From positions 1 through 64,000 of the forward strand of contig DUMF01000010.1 in assembly GCA_012840015.1 (NCBI GenBank): a stretch of 64,000 nucleotides of DNA. Direction: 5' to 3'. How positions within the stretch are numbered: the stretch's first letter is position 1; every line of letters begins with the position of its first letter. The position numbers and the translations under genes are program-made. The notes beneath the pieces were generated by a model. That model was not told the origin of the DNA and made no database searches. It saw only the letters and a list, made by a program, of their open reading frames with translations. Below are positions 28,084-37,114 of this stretch, piece by piece. The stretch is from Bacillota bacterium. Lineage in GTDB: Bacteria > Bacillota > Sulfobacillia > DUMF01.

Positions 28084-29006
28084 TCAATAGAGACCCCCTT
28101 TTATCTTGCGGACCCGGTTTCTCCGGGGTAGCAACGCGTTCACGGGTGATGCCAGCGAGTGCTGCTGCCTCAGGTCGTCCTGAGTTATGGCAATGTAACA
28201 ATGCTGAGGTCCGAATGGCCCATTATCCGCTGCAACGCAAAAGCGTTCCCTCCACAACGGAGGAATTGCAGTGCAAAGGCGTGCCGTAGGTCGTAAGGGT
28301 GGATGCGGATACCCAGGGCCTTGCTGTACTTCTCCAGCCTGTCGTCCCAGGTATCGTTGCGTAGCGGGGTTCCTTCCGAAGAGCAGAAGACTGGGACATG
28401 CTCTCCCCACGAAAGGTGCCTCGCAGCAAGCAGCAGGCGTAGGGCCTCTGCTGTCGCAGTGGATACCGGCAAAGTTCTGGAGACTTTGGTCTTGGCAACG
28501 TCTGAACGGACATAGACTTCCATTGAACGGAGGTTTATGTCGTCCTGAAGGAGCGAAAACGCCTCCTTAGGACGAATGCCGGTATCCAGCGTAAGCAGAA
28601 TCAAGGCATAATCCCTGAGGCCGGCAAAAGTATTCTTGTTGGGGAGGCTGATGAGCCTGGAGAGGGTCTCGGCGTCGAGAGGTACGATTCTGCCCTCGTC
28701 TTTCCGCTTCTTGAAACCGTCCAGAGGGTTATCGGCGAAGAATCCCTCCTTAACGCACCAGTCAAAGAATTGCTTCAAGTAGTTACGCCGGATGTTGTAG
28801 GTGGCGGGCTTTATATCCTCCCCGAAAAAGCAATACACCGCTTGCTGGAGTTTTTGCCCTCCCTGCCACGCTTCGGGGTGACGCCTGAAGAAAAGTCTTG
28901 TCACGTCTCCATGTCCCTTGAGAGTGATAGGCCTCAGGCCTTGTGCCTGCTTGAACTGAAGGTACAGCTGCACGGCTTCTTCCCAGGTGGCAGGGACGCG
29001 TTGCAA
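28084..29006 (-). pseudogene. int: Tyrosine recombinase (integrase), frameshifted before the active tyrosine
   Basis: N-terminal SAM-like domain (TWEEAVQLYLQFKQAQGLRPITLKGHGDVTRLFF) and catalytic domain with the first Arg in LDTGIRPKEAFSLLQDDI, HPYDLRHAFALQFLR, and GHSDLSIV. The frame stops at 28185; one base over, the C-terminus resumes as CYIAITQDDLRQQHSLASPVNALL with the nucleophilic Tyr, ending at 28084. The N-terminus may also be shifted: the best SD (AGGAGG) precedes an ATG near 29031 in another frame. It lies 186 bases from tRNA-Leu(GAG), its presumed attachment gene. Confidence 0.85.
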
Positions 29007-29191
29007 AGCGGATTACTCTTGCCCTTGGCATGAAACATTCCTCCTGCGATCCTGTCACCGCAGGAGACGTGTGGTGTTTGGGGATCTCGCCACCACCATA
29101 CGTCTGGAATGTTCCCAGCGAGCTGGCACGATTCTTGCGTGGAGAATAATTGAACCCGCAATCCTTGGCAGGAGCGGGTTTTCGCTCGTTA

Positions 29192-29251
29192 TGGTGTCGG
29201 GAGCGGGACTTGAACCCGCACGGTGTTCACCATACGCCCCTCAAACGTACG
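29192..29251 (-). repeat. Attachment site within tRNA-Leu(GAG)
   Basis: The 60-base segment identical to 22740-22799. Identity ends in the anticodon arm on one side and exactly at the CCA end on the other, the usual extent of crossover sequence for integrases that target tRNA 3' ends. Confidence 0.85.
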
Positions 29252-29276
29252 CGTCTGCCAGTTCCGCCATCCCGAC
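29192..29276 (-). tRNA. tRNA-Leu (anticodon GAG)
   Basis: 85 bases including an encoded CCA. Acceptor stem GTCGGGA/TCCCGAC, discriminator A, long variable arm (GGCGTATGGTGAACACCGT region), anticodon stem TACGT/GCGTA with loop TTGAGGG, so anticodon GAG. The 3' 60 bases are repeated at 22740-22799, which makes this the attachment site of the island. The gene is complete after integration. Confidence 0.95.
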
Positions 29277-29413
29277 ACGCATTTTATTACTTTCTGTGAC
29301 TAAGCCTTAAACCGTCGTAGCAGTTCTTCATTATAAACGGATCCTGGTGCCATGTCAATCAGCACAGCTCTCAGTTGCTGCGGCTCGCTGCGCTGCTGCC
29401 GACTCGCTGCGAA

Positions 29414-31333
29414 TCAGCTTGCCGGAACAGGACTAGGCAAGCACGTCACGCCGGCCTCCTCGCCCTTGCGGCCGGGCCCCTTTTCTCCGTTGCCCGTATT
29501 CTGGCCGGTCGGCGCCTGACCAACCATCCCTCCGGTTTCACCAGCTTCCACTTGCTTGAGGAGCTCCTCCAATTCGTCGCCTTCCAACGACTCCTTCTCC
29601 ATCAGCACCTGCGCGATCCGGTCTAACTTTTCCCTGTTAGCCTCCAATACCGCATGGGCTTTCTGGTAACATTGCATCACGGTGTCTTTGACGTCCTTGT
29701 CAATGGCCGCCGCCACTTCCTCGCTATAGTTACGGTCCCTCGCTATGTCGCGTCCGAGAAATACCAGGTCTTGCTTATTGCCGAAGGTGAGCGGGCCGAG
29801 TCTCGAGCTCATCCCAAATTCCATAACCATCTTCCGTATCATCTTCGTAGCCTTCTCGAGATCGTCTGAAGCCCCGCTCGAAACCTCCTTAAACACCATT
29901 TCTTCAGCTACACGTCCCGCCAGAGCAACCGTAACTCGGTCGAGGATCTCACTGCGTGTGACCAAGTACCGATCTTCGATTGGCAGCTGCAACACATACC
30001 CCAAAGCGGCTCCACGGGGTATTATGGAAACCTTATGCACTGGGTCGCTGTTGGGCAGGCTCTTCGCCACCAGGGCGTGCGCGGCCTCGTGATAGGCAAT
30101 CATCCGTTTCTCTTTTTCGCTGATTACCCTGCTCTTCCGTTCCGGCCCAGCTACCACACGGTCGATGGCCTCTTCAAGCTCCTCCATCCCTATCCTCTTC
30201 TTGCGCTTCCGCGCCGCCAACAGAGCAGCTTCGTTAACCGTATTCTCTATGTCCGCTCCGGTAAAGCCAGGAGTGCGCTTGGCCAGCGTCTCGAGATTCA
30301 CGTCCTTTTCCAAGGGTTTGCCTCGAACGTGTACCTTAAATATGGCCACGCGCCCCTTCAAATCGGGCTTGTCTATAACTATCTGTCTGTCAAAACGACC
30401 AGGCCTTAGCAACGCCGGGTCCAAAACGTCCGGCCGGTTGGTTGCCGCCATGACTATGATTCCCTCGTTGACCGAAAACCCGTCCATCTCCACCAGCAGT
30501 TGGTTCAATGTTTGTTCCCGTTCGTCATGCCCGCCGCCGTAGCCTGCACCTCGCTGCCGCCCAACTGCATCGATTTCGTCTATAAACACTATGCACGGAG
30601 CATTCTTCTTCGCTTGGTCGAAAAGATCCCGCACTCTCGAGGCTCCGACACCTACGAACATCTCCACGAAATCGGACCCGCTGATTGAGAAGAACGATAC
30701 GCCCGCTTCCCCCGCAACTGCCCTCGCCACGAGGGTCTTGCCGGTTCCCGGGGCACCGTAAAGCAGCACGCCCTTGGGTATACGAGCGCCCATTTCCAAG
30801 TACCGCTTGGGGTGTTTCAAGAAATCGACGATTTCCTGAAGCTCTTCCTTCACCTCATCGCAACCAGCTACGTCTTCAAAGGTCACCTTGCGTTTGTCTC
30901 CCGTATACAGGCGTGCGCGCGCTTTTCCGAACTGCAATACCCGATTTCCGCCGCCTTGTGTCTGCTGCATGATGAAGTAGAACGCTCCAAGCATCAAGAC
31001 GGCAGGTAATACCGACGATATCATCGATGTCCACCAGGGGGTCTGCTGATACTCGAATACCGCCTTAACCCCGTGGCTTTCAAGCCTGCTGTAGAAGCCC
31101 GGGTCTTCTGGCACTCCCGCCTTCACCTCGGAACCATCATCTAGCGTGGCGATCGCCATCGTCTTGTCCACAATCGTGACTGACTTCACCTTGCCCTGAT
31201 CTATCAGGTTAAGGAGGTCGGTGTAAGCGATACTCTTGCGCGAAAACCCCTGGGAGGGCAGCATCTGCGCGAACATGAGCGTTAAAATTAAAAGAAAAGC
31301 ATAGAACAAAAGGCTGCGAGTATTTTTGCTCAT
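29414..31333 (-). CDS. ftsH: FtsH membrane ATP-dependent zinc metalloprotease
   Basis: About 639 residues; ATG 31333 follows AAAGGAGGGGG. Two membrane segments (about 7-25 and 105-123) flank an external domain. AAA core: Walker A GAPGTGKT (about 193-200), Walker [13 protein letters not shown], second region of homology [20 protein letters not shown]. Zinc protease motif HEAAH lies in the C-terminal half, with the third-ligand region near [12 protein letters not shown]. FtsH degrades misassembled membrane proteins and some regulators. It overlaps tilS by 4 bases (ATGA); the hpt gene often found between them is absent. All key residues are intact. Confidence 0.98.
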   Translation of the reverse strand: MSKNTRSLLFYAFLLILTLMFAQMLPSQGFSRKSIAYTDLLNLIDQGKVKSVTIVDKTMAIATLDDGSEVKAGVPEDPGFYSRLESHGVKAVFEYQQTPWWTSMISSVLPAVLMLGAFYFIMQQTQGGGNRVLQFGKARARLYTGDKRKVTFEDVAGCDEVKEELQEIVDFLKHPKRYLEMGARIPKGVLLYGAPGTGKTLVARAVAGEAGVSFFSISGSDFVEMFVGVGASRVRDLFDQAKKNAPCIVFIDEIDAVGRQRGAGYGGGHDEREQTLNQLLVEMDGFSVNEGIIVMAATNRPDVLDPALLRPGRFDRQIVIDKPDLKGRVAIFKVHVRGKPLEKDVNLETLAKRTPGFTGADIENTVNEAALLAARKRKKRIGMEELEEAIDRVVAGPERKSRVISEKEKRMIAYHEAAHALVAKSLPNSDPVHKVSIIPRGAALGYVLQLPIEDRYLVTRSEILDRVTVALAGRVAEEMVFKEVSSGASDDLEKATKMIRKMVMEFGMSSRLGPLTFGNKQDLVFLGRDIARDRNYSEEVAAAIDKDVKDTVMQCYQKAHAVLEANREKLDRIAQVLMEKESLEGDELEELLKQVEAGETGGMVGQAPTGQNTGNGEKGPGRKGEEAGVTCLPSPVPAS

Positions 31334-32742
31334 GTTCCCCCTCCTTTGATACATTCGAGAACAAGCACCTCTGTGGTACTCGGTAACACCTTGAACCTAT
31401 CGTCAAGAGTGTGTTCGACAACCCAAACGATCTTTCCACTCGCCGTAGTTATTATCGGCACTCGATCTCTGCTTTCACTCTCAGTCTTTTTCTCTCTAAA
31501 AATGTCGCCTAGTTTCTTAGAGCCGCTCATACCGAGCGGCTGCATACGATCGCCTTTTCTTCTAGCACGAGCTACCAATGGCATTTCTAAGCTATTATAG
31601 TCAAGATAGGCTACCCTAGCAAGTTCGTTTTCGAGGGGTTGATTCCCTAGCGCTTCCCTCGGAACGATGATGGCAGAAATCGTACAGTTAGCCCATGGAA
31701 TCTTCGTCGTACCCGGTATTTCAAGCCTTACGGCCAGGGGCTCCTCTGCCTTAGAAACATGCGCGAAACCGATCCCGCTGAAGATAAGCTCGTCGCCGTC
31801 CCTCCACACGCATGACTTCCCTGGCAACATGAGTCGCCATTTTCGTCCCTCTTTTTCTAGAGCCGCCAATATTTCAGAAACGTGGTGGAAATCTAAGAAC
31901 GGAGGTCCGCCTGCCCTGGATACCGCGAACCTTACAACGCGCCGCCTTATCGGCAATTCCAACTGCGCAAGTGCATTTGCAGGCAAAACCACCGACCCAG
32001 TAGCTTCTACTGCTATCTCGAAATACTTTTTTCTTGCTATTGCAGACATGTAGGCGTTTTCTTCTCTCATGAGTTCTGCAGTCCTTGCGAGAATCCGAGA
32101 TATGTTGGGGTTGTACTCGCTCTGAAGCAACGGTATAAGCTGTCTCCTTATCCTGTTTCTGAAATACACCTCTTCCAGGTTGGTAATGTCAAGTCGCGTA
32201 TCTAGGTTCCAGCTACGGCAGTAAGCCTCAATATCCGACCTAGGAGTCTCGATCAGCGGCCGCACTATCTTCCCTCTGACCGGCGGAATACCTCCCAATC
32301 CTTCCGTACCGGCGCCCCTTATCAGCCGCATCAGCACTGTCTCGGCCTGGTCATCCATGTTGTGTCCAAGCGCTATCCGGGTACAACCGTTCTCCTTCGC
32401 TGCTCTATAAAAGAAGCCATATCTGGCCATGCGCCCTGCCACTTCTTCGCCTACGCCCAGACGTTTGCCGAGCTGTCTCACATCGCACCTCTCCATTACG
32501 AAAGCAGCACCCAGCTTGAGGGCGAATTGCCGTACGTACTCCGCATCCGACTCGGCATCGGGCCTGATCAGGTGATTAAGGTGGGCGACGTACAGATTCA
32601 GCTCATATTCGTCCCGGAGCTGACTCAATATGTGTAGCAGCGCGATTGAATCCGGTCCACCCGAGACTCCTACGAGCACTCTGTCGCCCTTTTGGAGCAT
32701 CTGGTATTTTTCTATAGTCTTGCGAACCTTAAAGACGAGCAT
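31330..32742 (-). CDS. tilS: tRNA(Ile)-lysidine synthase
   Basis: About 470 residues from ATG 32742 (AGGTGG upstream; ATG 32760 is an alternative). PP-loop ATP pyrophosphatase motif [14 protein letters not shown] near residue 25, then [28 protein letters not shown] and [25 protein letters not shown]. The C-terminal substrate-binding domain ends with [26 protein letters not shown]. TilS modifies C34 of tRNA-Ile(CAU) to lysidine, an essential step for reading AUA. It is translationally coupled to ftsH. Confidence 0.97.
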   Translation of the reverse strand: MLVFKVRKTIEKYQMLQKGDRVLVGVSGGPDSIALLHILSQLRDEYELNLYVAHLNHLIRPDAESDAEYVRQFALKLGAAFVMERCDVRQLGKRLGVGEEVAGRMARYGFFYRAAKENGCTRIALGHNMDDQAETVLMRLIRGAGTEGLGGIPPVRGKIVRPLIETPRSDIEAYCRSWNLDTRLDITNLEEVYFRNRIRRQLIPLLQSEYNPNISRILARTAELMREENAYMSAIARKKYFEIAVEATGSVVLPANALAQLELPIRRRVVRFAVSRAGGPPFLDFHHVSEILAALEKEGRKWRLMLPGKSCVWRDGDELIFSGIGFAHVSKAEEPLAVRLEIPGTTKIPWANCTISAIIVPREALGNQPLENELARVAYLDYNSLEMPLVARARRKGDRMQPLGMSGSKKLGDIFREKKTESESRDRVPIITTASGKIVWVVEHTLDDRFKVLPSTTEVLVLECIKGGGT

Positions 32743-32780
32743 AGATCCACCTAATCCCATTTTAGTCTTTCCGCGCCCGC

Positions 32781-32807
32781 AAAAAAAGGTGTGGCAATTG
32801 CCACACC
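32781..32807 (-). terminator. Terminator after spoIIE
   Basis: A perfect 20-bp palindrome GGTGTGGCAATTGCCACACC is followed on the minus strand by TTTTTTT. It lies 30 bases after the spoIIE stop and separates spoIIE from tilS-ftsH, which therefore need their own promoter or readthrough. Confidence 0.85.
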
Positions 32808-32836
32808 AAGTGCAGGGGTTGGGAGAGGCAAGATTA

Positions 32837-35062
32837 TTAAAGATTGACCTTAGCAACTAGCACAGTCATATCGTCGGGAATGTCCTGCAACCCGGATCTC
32901 CGCCAGTTCTCTAAGGCTTTATCGAGAACTCGCTTAGCGATATCCTGTGGATTCTCGCTTTTTAGTCTGGAAAGAAAAACGCATATCCATTGTTCCGGGG
33001 GGTCGATGTCTTTCCTTGAATCTACGACCCCATCAGTTGCCATCAGTATTATGTCGCCATTGCTGATTAGCTTCTGTATTGTTTCCACCTCAATATTGGA
33101 TACTATGCCCATCGGCAGGGTCTGCGATTTGATCGCCGTTACCTCGTGGGATCTCTTGAGGAAGCTCGGTGCCGCCCCGATCTTCATGAACTCCGCCTCG
33201 CCAGCTTGGAGGTTTATTATAGCTATGTCCAGAGTGGCAAACACCTCATCCGGCGAACGCATTACCATGATCGAATTTGCCGTGCGCAACGCGGATTCCC
33301 TGTCGAATCCTGCGTCGAGCAACTTCTCCAGCAAGGCGATGGTCGCCCTGGACTCCATGGCAGCTCTTGGCCCACTGCCCATTCCGTCACTCAGCACCAG
33401 AAGCGTGCGGGCCTTATCAAGCTCCTTCACGAGGTAGCTATCTCCCGATACGACACCTCCGCTTCGCGTAACCCTCGCTACACCGGTAACGCACCTTGGC
33501 AAGGTTCCGGTGGAGGGCTCCTGGGCTTCCTCCGGCTGCTTGATTTCGGCCGCAAGCCTGTCAATAGCTACGGCAACCCCCTTAGCTTGGCTAACAAGCG
33601 CTGCCCGGCCTTCCTTGAGCCTTTCCCGCCAACCTGCATTTAGTTTATTCAACTCCAGTACGTAATTGACGGCCGCTGTCAGCTCTGGTAAACGCCTGCA
33701 ATTCAGCCTGATCTCGTTGGGGATTTCGTCCATGATCAGCCCACCTGCTGTCTCACCTACCGTCATCATGTCGAGCAAAGAGCGGTATGTTTTAAAGAAT
33801 TCTTTTTCCCAACACGCCGTATATCCAGGACAGGATCGGCATACTCGTGATGCCAGATCAGCGAACGCCGGTGGCACTGAATCCTTTTCAATAGAAGCCG
33901 TCGGGGCCACCTGTTCGTATGCTCGAGACAATTCCCTCACCACCATGGCCAATTGCCGCAAGCGTCCGCTCAACTCTTCCCGCAGCTTCTGTTCGCGCAC
34001 ACCTAGAAATTCCGCGGAAGCCGGTCGCACAGATGGTATGGCCAGCGCCACCATCTCCAGCACGGTATGAGGCACGAGGAACAGCACGGCGCTACCCAAC
34101 GCTGCCGCGGCAATATCCCGCCCTGCCTCTCCTATTGGTGCAGCATATATGGATATAGTTCCCGAGCCAAGCAAGAACCCGAGAACCGCCCCTGCCTTCC
34201 CTGCCTGCCGGAAACTGCCCCCAACCAGCCCACCAAAGGCATATCTGGCCATCGCAGTGGTCAGCCTACTCCCGTTCAGCAGGGGTACGGTGCCAGCCAA
34301 AACCCCCGTAATCGCCCCAAAACCCGGACCACCTGCAGCAGACGCTATCGTCGTCAAACATGAGGACAGGCTATCGCGGAAACCAACCCCGAACACACTC
34401 AAGCCGTTCGTACCGGAGAGCAAGCTGATCGCCAGCACGCCCAGTGAGCTTGCTTCAGCAGAGTCCACTGGCCCCATTTGAGGCTTACCTCGCGCCCAGC
34501 GATCCCAGAAGCTTATGCCAGGAGCATACAGCACTGATAATATTCCTGCGCACAAAGCTTCGGCGGCACAGCTGACCACTTGCCCAGGGGGGACAAAAGT
34601 AAACGCATTTTGCATTATGCTCACGGACCCGGAGGCCGCGGCAATAACCACTGCCTGCCAAAGGCTGAAATCACCCTCGCCCCGCTGGCCCCGTTTTTTC
34701 CTGGCGGTCACTACCGAATATCCCTTTACGCCGGGACCGGAACGTGCTCTGTTTCTCAGGTCCAGCGCATATAGCCCGGCAGCAGCGAAGCATAGAATCG
34801 CGCCTGCTCTGACTAGCCCCCTCCATCCGTCCCTGATCATTGTCCCTACCAACACGCCGAAAAGGGCGGCCAGCCTTGCGCCCGGCAGCGCACTCCAGCT
34901 CGCCGCAAAAAACGCGGGCCCTTGAGGAGCTATTCCCGAGAATAGGGCCGCCTTTCCCATGACTATAGAAAACAAAAGCACCAGAGCGAGCTGCCCCGCG
35001 GCAACCGCTTGAGTCCTTAAGACGCGTTCCGCTACATTTGCTTTTAGCCCTGTTTTAATCAC
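32837..35062 (-). CDS. spoIIE: Stage II sporulation protein E (PP2C phosphatase)
   Basis: About 741 residues from GTG 35062. The frame continues upstream to 35287, but the promoter for this gene and part of the opposite promoter lie inside that extension. The N-terminal third has about ten hydrophobic helices (LALVLLFSIVMGKAALF, RLAALFGVLVGTMI, LSLLSGTNGL region). The middle has a Cys-rich stretch (SRVCRSCPGYTACWEKEF). The C-terminal PP2C-type domain has VLSDGMGSGPRAAMES, FATLDIAIINL, LMATDGVVDSRK and DDMTVLVAKV with the metal aspartates. SpoIIE dephosphorylates SpoIIAA to activate sigma F and acts at the polar septum. Confidence 0.96.
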   Translation of the reverse strand: MIKTGLKANVAERVLRTQAVAAGQLALVLLFSIVMGKAALFSGIAPQGPAFFAASWSALPGARLAALFGVLVGTMIRDGWRGLVRAGAILCFAAAGLYALDLRNRARSGPGVKGYSVVTARKKRGQRGEGDFSLWQAVVIAAASGSVSIMQNAFTFVPPGQVVSCAAEALCAGILSVLYAPGISFWDRWARGKPQMGPVDSAEASSLGVLAISLLSGTNGLSVFGVGFRDSLSSCLTTIASAAGGPGFGAITGVLAGTVPLLNGSRLTTAMARYAFGGLVGGSFRQAGKAGAVLGFLLGSGTISIYAAPIGEAGRDIAAAALGSAVLFLVPHTVLEMVALAIPSVRPASAEFLGVREQKLREELSGRLRQLAMVVRELSRAYEQVAPTASIEKDSVPPAFADLASRVCRSCPGYTACWEKEFFKTYRSLLDMMTVGETAGGLIMDEIPNEIRLNCRRLPELTAAVNYVLELNKLNAGWRERLKEGRAALVSQAKGVAVAIDRLAAEIKQPEEAQEPSTGTLPRCVTGVARVTRSGGVVSGDSYLVKELDKARTLLVLSDGMGSGPRAAMESRATIALLEKLLDAGFDRESALRTANSIMVMRSPDEVFATLDIAIINLQAGEAEFMKIGAAPSFLKRSHEVTAIKSQTLPMGIVSNIEVETIQKLISNGDIILMATDGVVDSRKDIDPPEQWICVFLSRLKSENPQDIAKRVLDKALENWRRSGLQDIPDDMTVLVAKVNL

Positions 35063-35095
35063 TGGCTCATGCCTGCCCGATTCTCTCTGTACTAA

Positions 35096-35128
35096 ATTGT
35101 ATGAACATAACACCGCGCCTCTTGTCGA
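35096..35128 (-). promoter_or_regulatory. spoIIE promoter with Spo0A-type layout
   Basis: TCGACA (35123-35128) and TACAAT (35096-35101) are separated by 21 bases. A 21-22 bp spacer with a 0A box overlapping the -35 region is the known layout of Spo0A-activated sigma A promoters such as B. subtilis spoIIE and spoIIG. ATCGACA here differs from the TTCGACA 0A box by one base. The GTG start lies 33 bases downstream of the -10. Confidence 0.55.
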
Positions 35129-35264
35129 TGAATGGAGAGAACATGCTCGTTCACACGCGACGTATATCGACTGCCCTCGTTCGTATTCGGATCCCCGGCC
35201 TCCGAGAGCAAATCCTTGGCTAATTAGTTTTACTTCCTGAACAGTCACGCTGGCCTTAAGTTTA

Positions 35265-35294
35265 TTGACACCCTTTCGAGCACTCACGTATAAT
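35265..35294 (+). promoter_or_regulatory. Promoter of the S1-domain gene
   Basis: Consensus TTGACA (35265-35270) and TATAAT (35289-35294) with an 18-base spacer, 69 bases before the ATG at 35364. It points away from spoIIE. Confidence 0.8.
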
Positions 35295-35363
35295 GATCGT
35301 GGTCAAGTAGCCTCGGATCATTTGGGGCAAGTTTATGAATATCATGGGAGGAATCCTGGATAC

Positions 35364-35768
35364 ATGGCGATCGAAGTTGGCAGCATCATCGAGGGAGTAG
35401 TTACCGGCATCACGCATTTTGGCGCATTTGTGATGCTGCCAGACGGCAAAACAGGCCTCGTTCATATTTCTGAAGTTGCAGATGCGTATGTCAAAGACAT
35501 CAAAGACTACGTCAAAGAAAATGACCGGGTAATGGTAAAAGTACTGTCAATGGACGAAAAGGGCAAGGTAGGCCTTTCAATCAAGCAAGCTCGGCCGGAC
35601 TACGTGCCGCGGCCCCGCGATGTTCGGAAGAACCGTAACTCCTTCGAGGAAAAGCTTGCGCGCTTTATGAAAGAGAGCGATGAGCGTCTGCAGGACCTGC
35701 GCAAGAGTGCCGAATCCAAGCGTGGTGGCCGAGGTAGCAGTCGTAGGAACGAGATGGCCTGGGACTAA
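35364..35768 (+). CDS. S1 RNA-binding domain protein (YabR-like)
   Basis: 134 residues; ATG 35364 follows GGGAGG at 12 bases. The first 75 residues are one S1/OB fold: VGSIIEGVVTGITHFGAFVMLPDGKTGLVHISEVADAYVKDIKDYVKENDRVMVKVLSMDEKGKVGLSIKQA. The tail is basic and helical (EEKLARFMKESDERLQDLRKSAESKRGGRG). In related genomes this gene follows divIC and precedes spoIIE on the same strand. Here it has its own consensus promoter, points away from spoIIE and is far from divIC, so the locus has been rearranged. Confidence 0.93.
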   Translation: MAIEVGSIIEGVVTGITHFGAFVMLPDGKTGLVHISEVADAYVKDIKDYVKENDRVMVKVLSMDEKGKVGLSIKQARPDYVPRPRDVRKNRNSFEEKLARFMKESDERLQDLRKSAESKRGGRGSSRRNEMAWD

Positions 35769-35914
35769 AGGTTCTCTTTTATGTATTGACAATGCCGCGC
35801 GCTCGTTATAGTCTCTGCGAGAAAACGATGTGCGCGTTTTGTTTTCCTCAAGCTGGATGCATCGATCGTTTTGCGCTATACTATGAGTACTGCGATAATA
35901 CCTCAGCACGACGT

Positions 35915-36002
35915 GCCGGGGTGTCGGAACAGGCAGACGATGGGGACTTAAAATCCTCTGGGCCTTCAGCCCGTGCGGGTTCGAGCCCCGCCCCCGGCAC
36001 CA
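35915..36002 (+). tRNA. tRNA-Leu (anticodon TAA)
   Basis: 88 bases with encoded CCA. Acceptor GCCGGGG/CCCCGGC, discriminator A, anticodon stem GGGGA/TCCTC with loop CTTAAAA, so anticodon TAA; long variable arm CTGGGCCTTCAGCCCGT. It lies downstream of the S1 gene and upstream of a terminator. Confidence 0.95.
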
Positions 36003-36073
36003 TGTTAATTAGCAAAGCTTTCTGGCTGGAGGAAGATACCACACGCGATTAGTAAAACACCTCGTAGGATCCA

Positions 36074-36118
36074 CCTCTTTCGGTAACCCGTTAGGACGGC
36101 GAAAGAGGCGATTTGTTT
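36074..36118 (+). terminator. Rho-independent terminator after tRNA-Leu(TAA)
   Basis: CCTCTTTCG (36074-36082) pairs with CGAAAGAGG (36100-36108), followed by CGATTTGTTTT. It ends the tRNA transcript. Confidence 0.8.
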
Positions 36119-36280
36119 TGGCTAAAGGCAAAGCGCATTTCAGAAGTGATATACGGGCCACTGGGAAAACGCACTGCAATTTCTACTGGAAGCACTCCGG
36201 GAAATTCTTTTGTTAGGCTCTTGTAAAAAACCCCGTAAACTTACAGGCGCGTGGATCGTTACCCTGGGAGGAACTTACCG

Positions 36281-36903
36281 ATGACTAATGTTAAACTATT
36301 CCTACTATTCCTCGTCCTCTCCTTGTTCCTCACCGCCTGTAGAGAACAGACGGGAAATCGAATACTACCTGATGGAAGCAAAGTTCAGGTAGACGCGAAA
36401 GCTAACGTTGTGAAAGATAAGCGGACGGAAGCAGCGGAGAAAGCAATCTCCAGCATCAAACCGGAAGACCTTCAAGCAGTAAAGGGAGAGATTCGTTGCT
36501 TCCATTTTCAACTGAACGACTTAATTGCGTGGGGTCACTACCGGAGGTTCAAGGACAACGGAAACTACTTGTGGGAAGAGTAAAAGAGTACGTACGTGGC
36601 CAAGGTGAGATGAGCCTGGCTGCACGCGCTCGAGATGCAGCATCGAAAGTAGAGTCCGGGTCTCTCAAGCGGGACCTCGAAGCCTTCGCTCGAGCAATTG
36701 AACTCGCATACGAAAGGAAGGATGTCAAGCTGTTGATACTGGCTCACAGAATCGTCCATGACCTTGACTATTGGGTGTTTAATCACGAGACGTTTTACAG
36801 CAGTAGTAACGAATTTCTAAGAGGTTCACGTGATTACTGGAGAGCTACAGTGACGTTGGAAGGGAAGGAAGTTAACTCCTCACTTGAAAGTTCCAGGTGG
36901 TGA
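36281..36903 (+). pseudogene. Truncated lipoprotein paralogous to the 4468-5694 protein
   Basis: ATG 36281 follows GGGAGG. The N-terminus is a lipoprotein signal (FLLFLVLSLFLTAC). Then come the motifs of the 4.4 kb protein: EDLQAVKGEIRCFHFQLNDLIAWGHYRRFKDNGNYLWEE. A stop at 36581 results from one missing base; in the next frame the similarity continues as VKEYVRGQGEMSLAARARDAASKVESG and LILAHRIVHDLDYWVFNHETF to a premature stop at 36903. The C-terminal half of the family protein is missing. The intact copy uses a membrane anchor without a lipobox, so the anchors differ. Confidence 0.75.
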
Positions 36904-37114
36904 ACCAGCACTGCGATGAGATAGACTTCCGGCAACCACGTGCAGATTGAGCGGCTGAAGGCAAGGTCCGGGCCTGGCAGCCTGGAAGTGGTCCGTCTGG
37001 TGGACGGCCTCGTTAACGTGGCCACGCTGGAGATAGAACACCCTAAACCTCCGGCAGGTCGGATGCCCTGAAGCTCCTGTCCAAAATGCTTATCGGGCTC
37101 TGAGCAGGATTCCG
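36904..37114 (+). other. Gene scrap between the lipoprotein relic and tupC
   Basis: A 42-codon plus frame from about 36944 (VQIERLKARSGPGSLEVVRLVDGLVNVATLEIEHPKP) looks coding but starts and ends abruptly, with no SD and no known domain. It is probably another fragment. No terminator for tupC is recognised. Confidence 0.3.

Noticed and set aside
32788-32807. The 20-bp perfect palindrome as a regulator operator
   Set aside because: Seven T follow directly on the minus strand, just after the spoIIE stop, so a terminator explains it.
35063-35287. Longer SpoIIE N-terminus in the open frame up to 35287
   Set aside because: The spoIIE promoter and part of the S1-gene promoter lie inside it, and no SD or membrane segment supports it.
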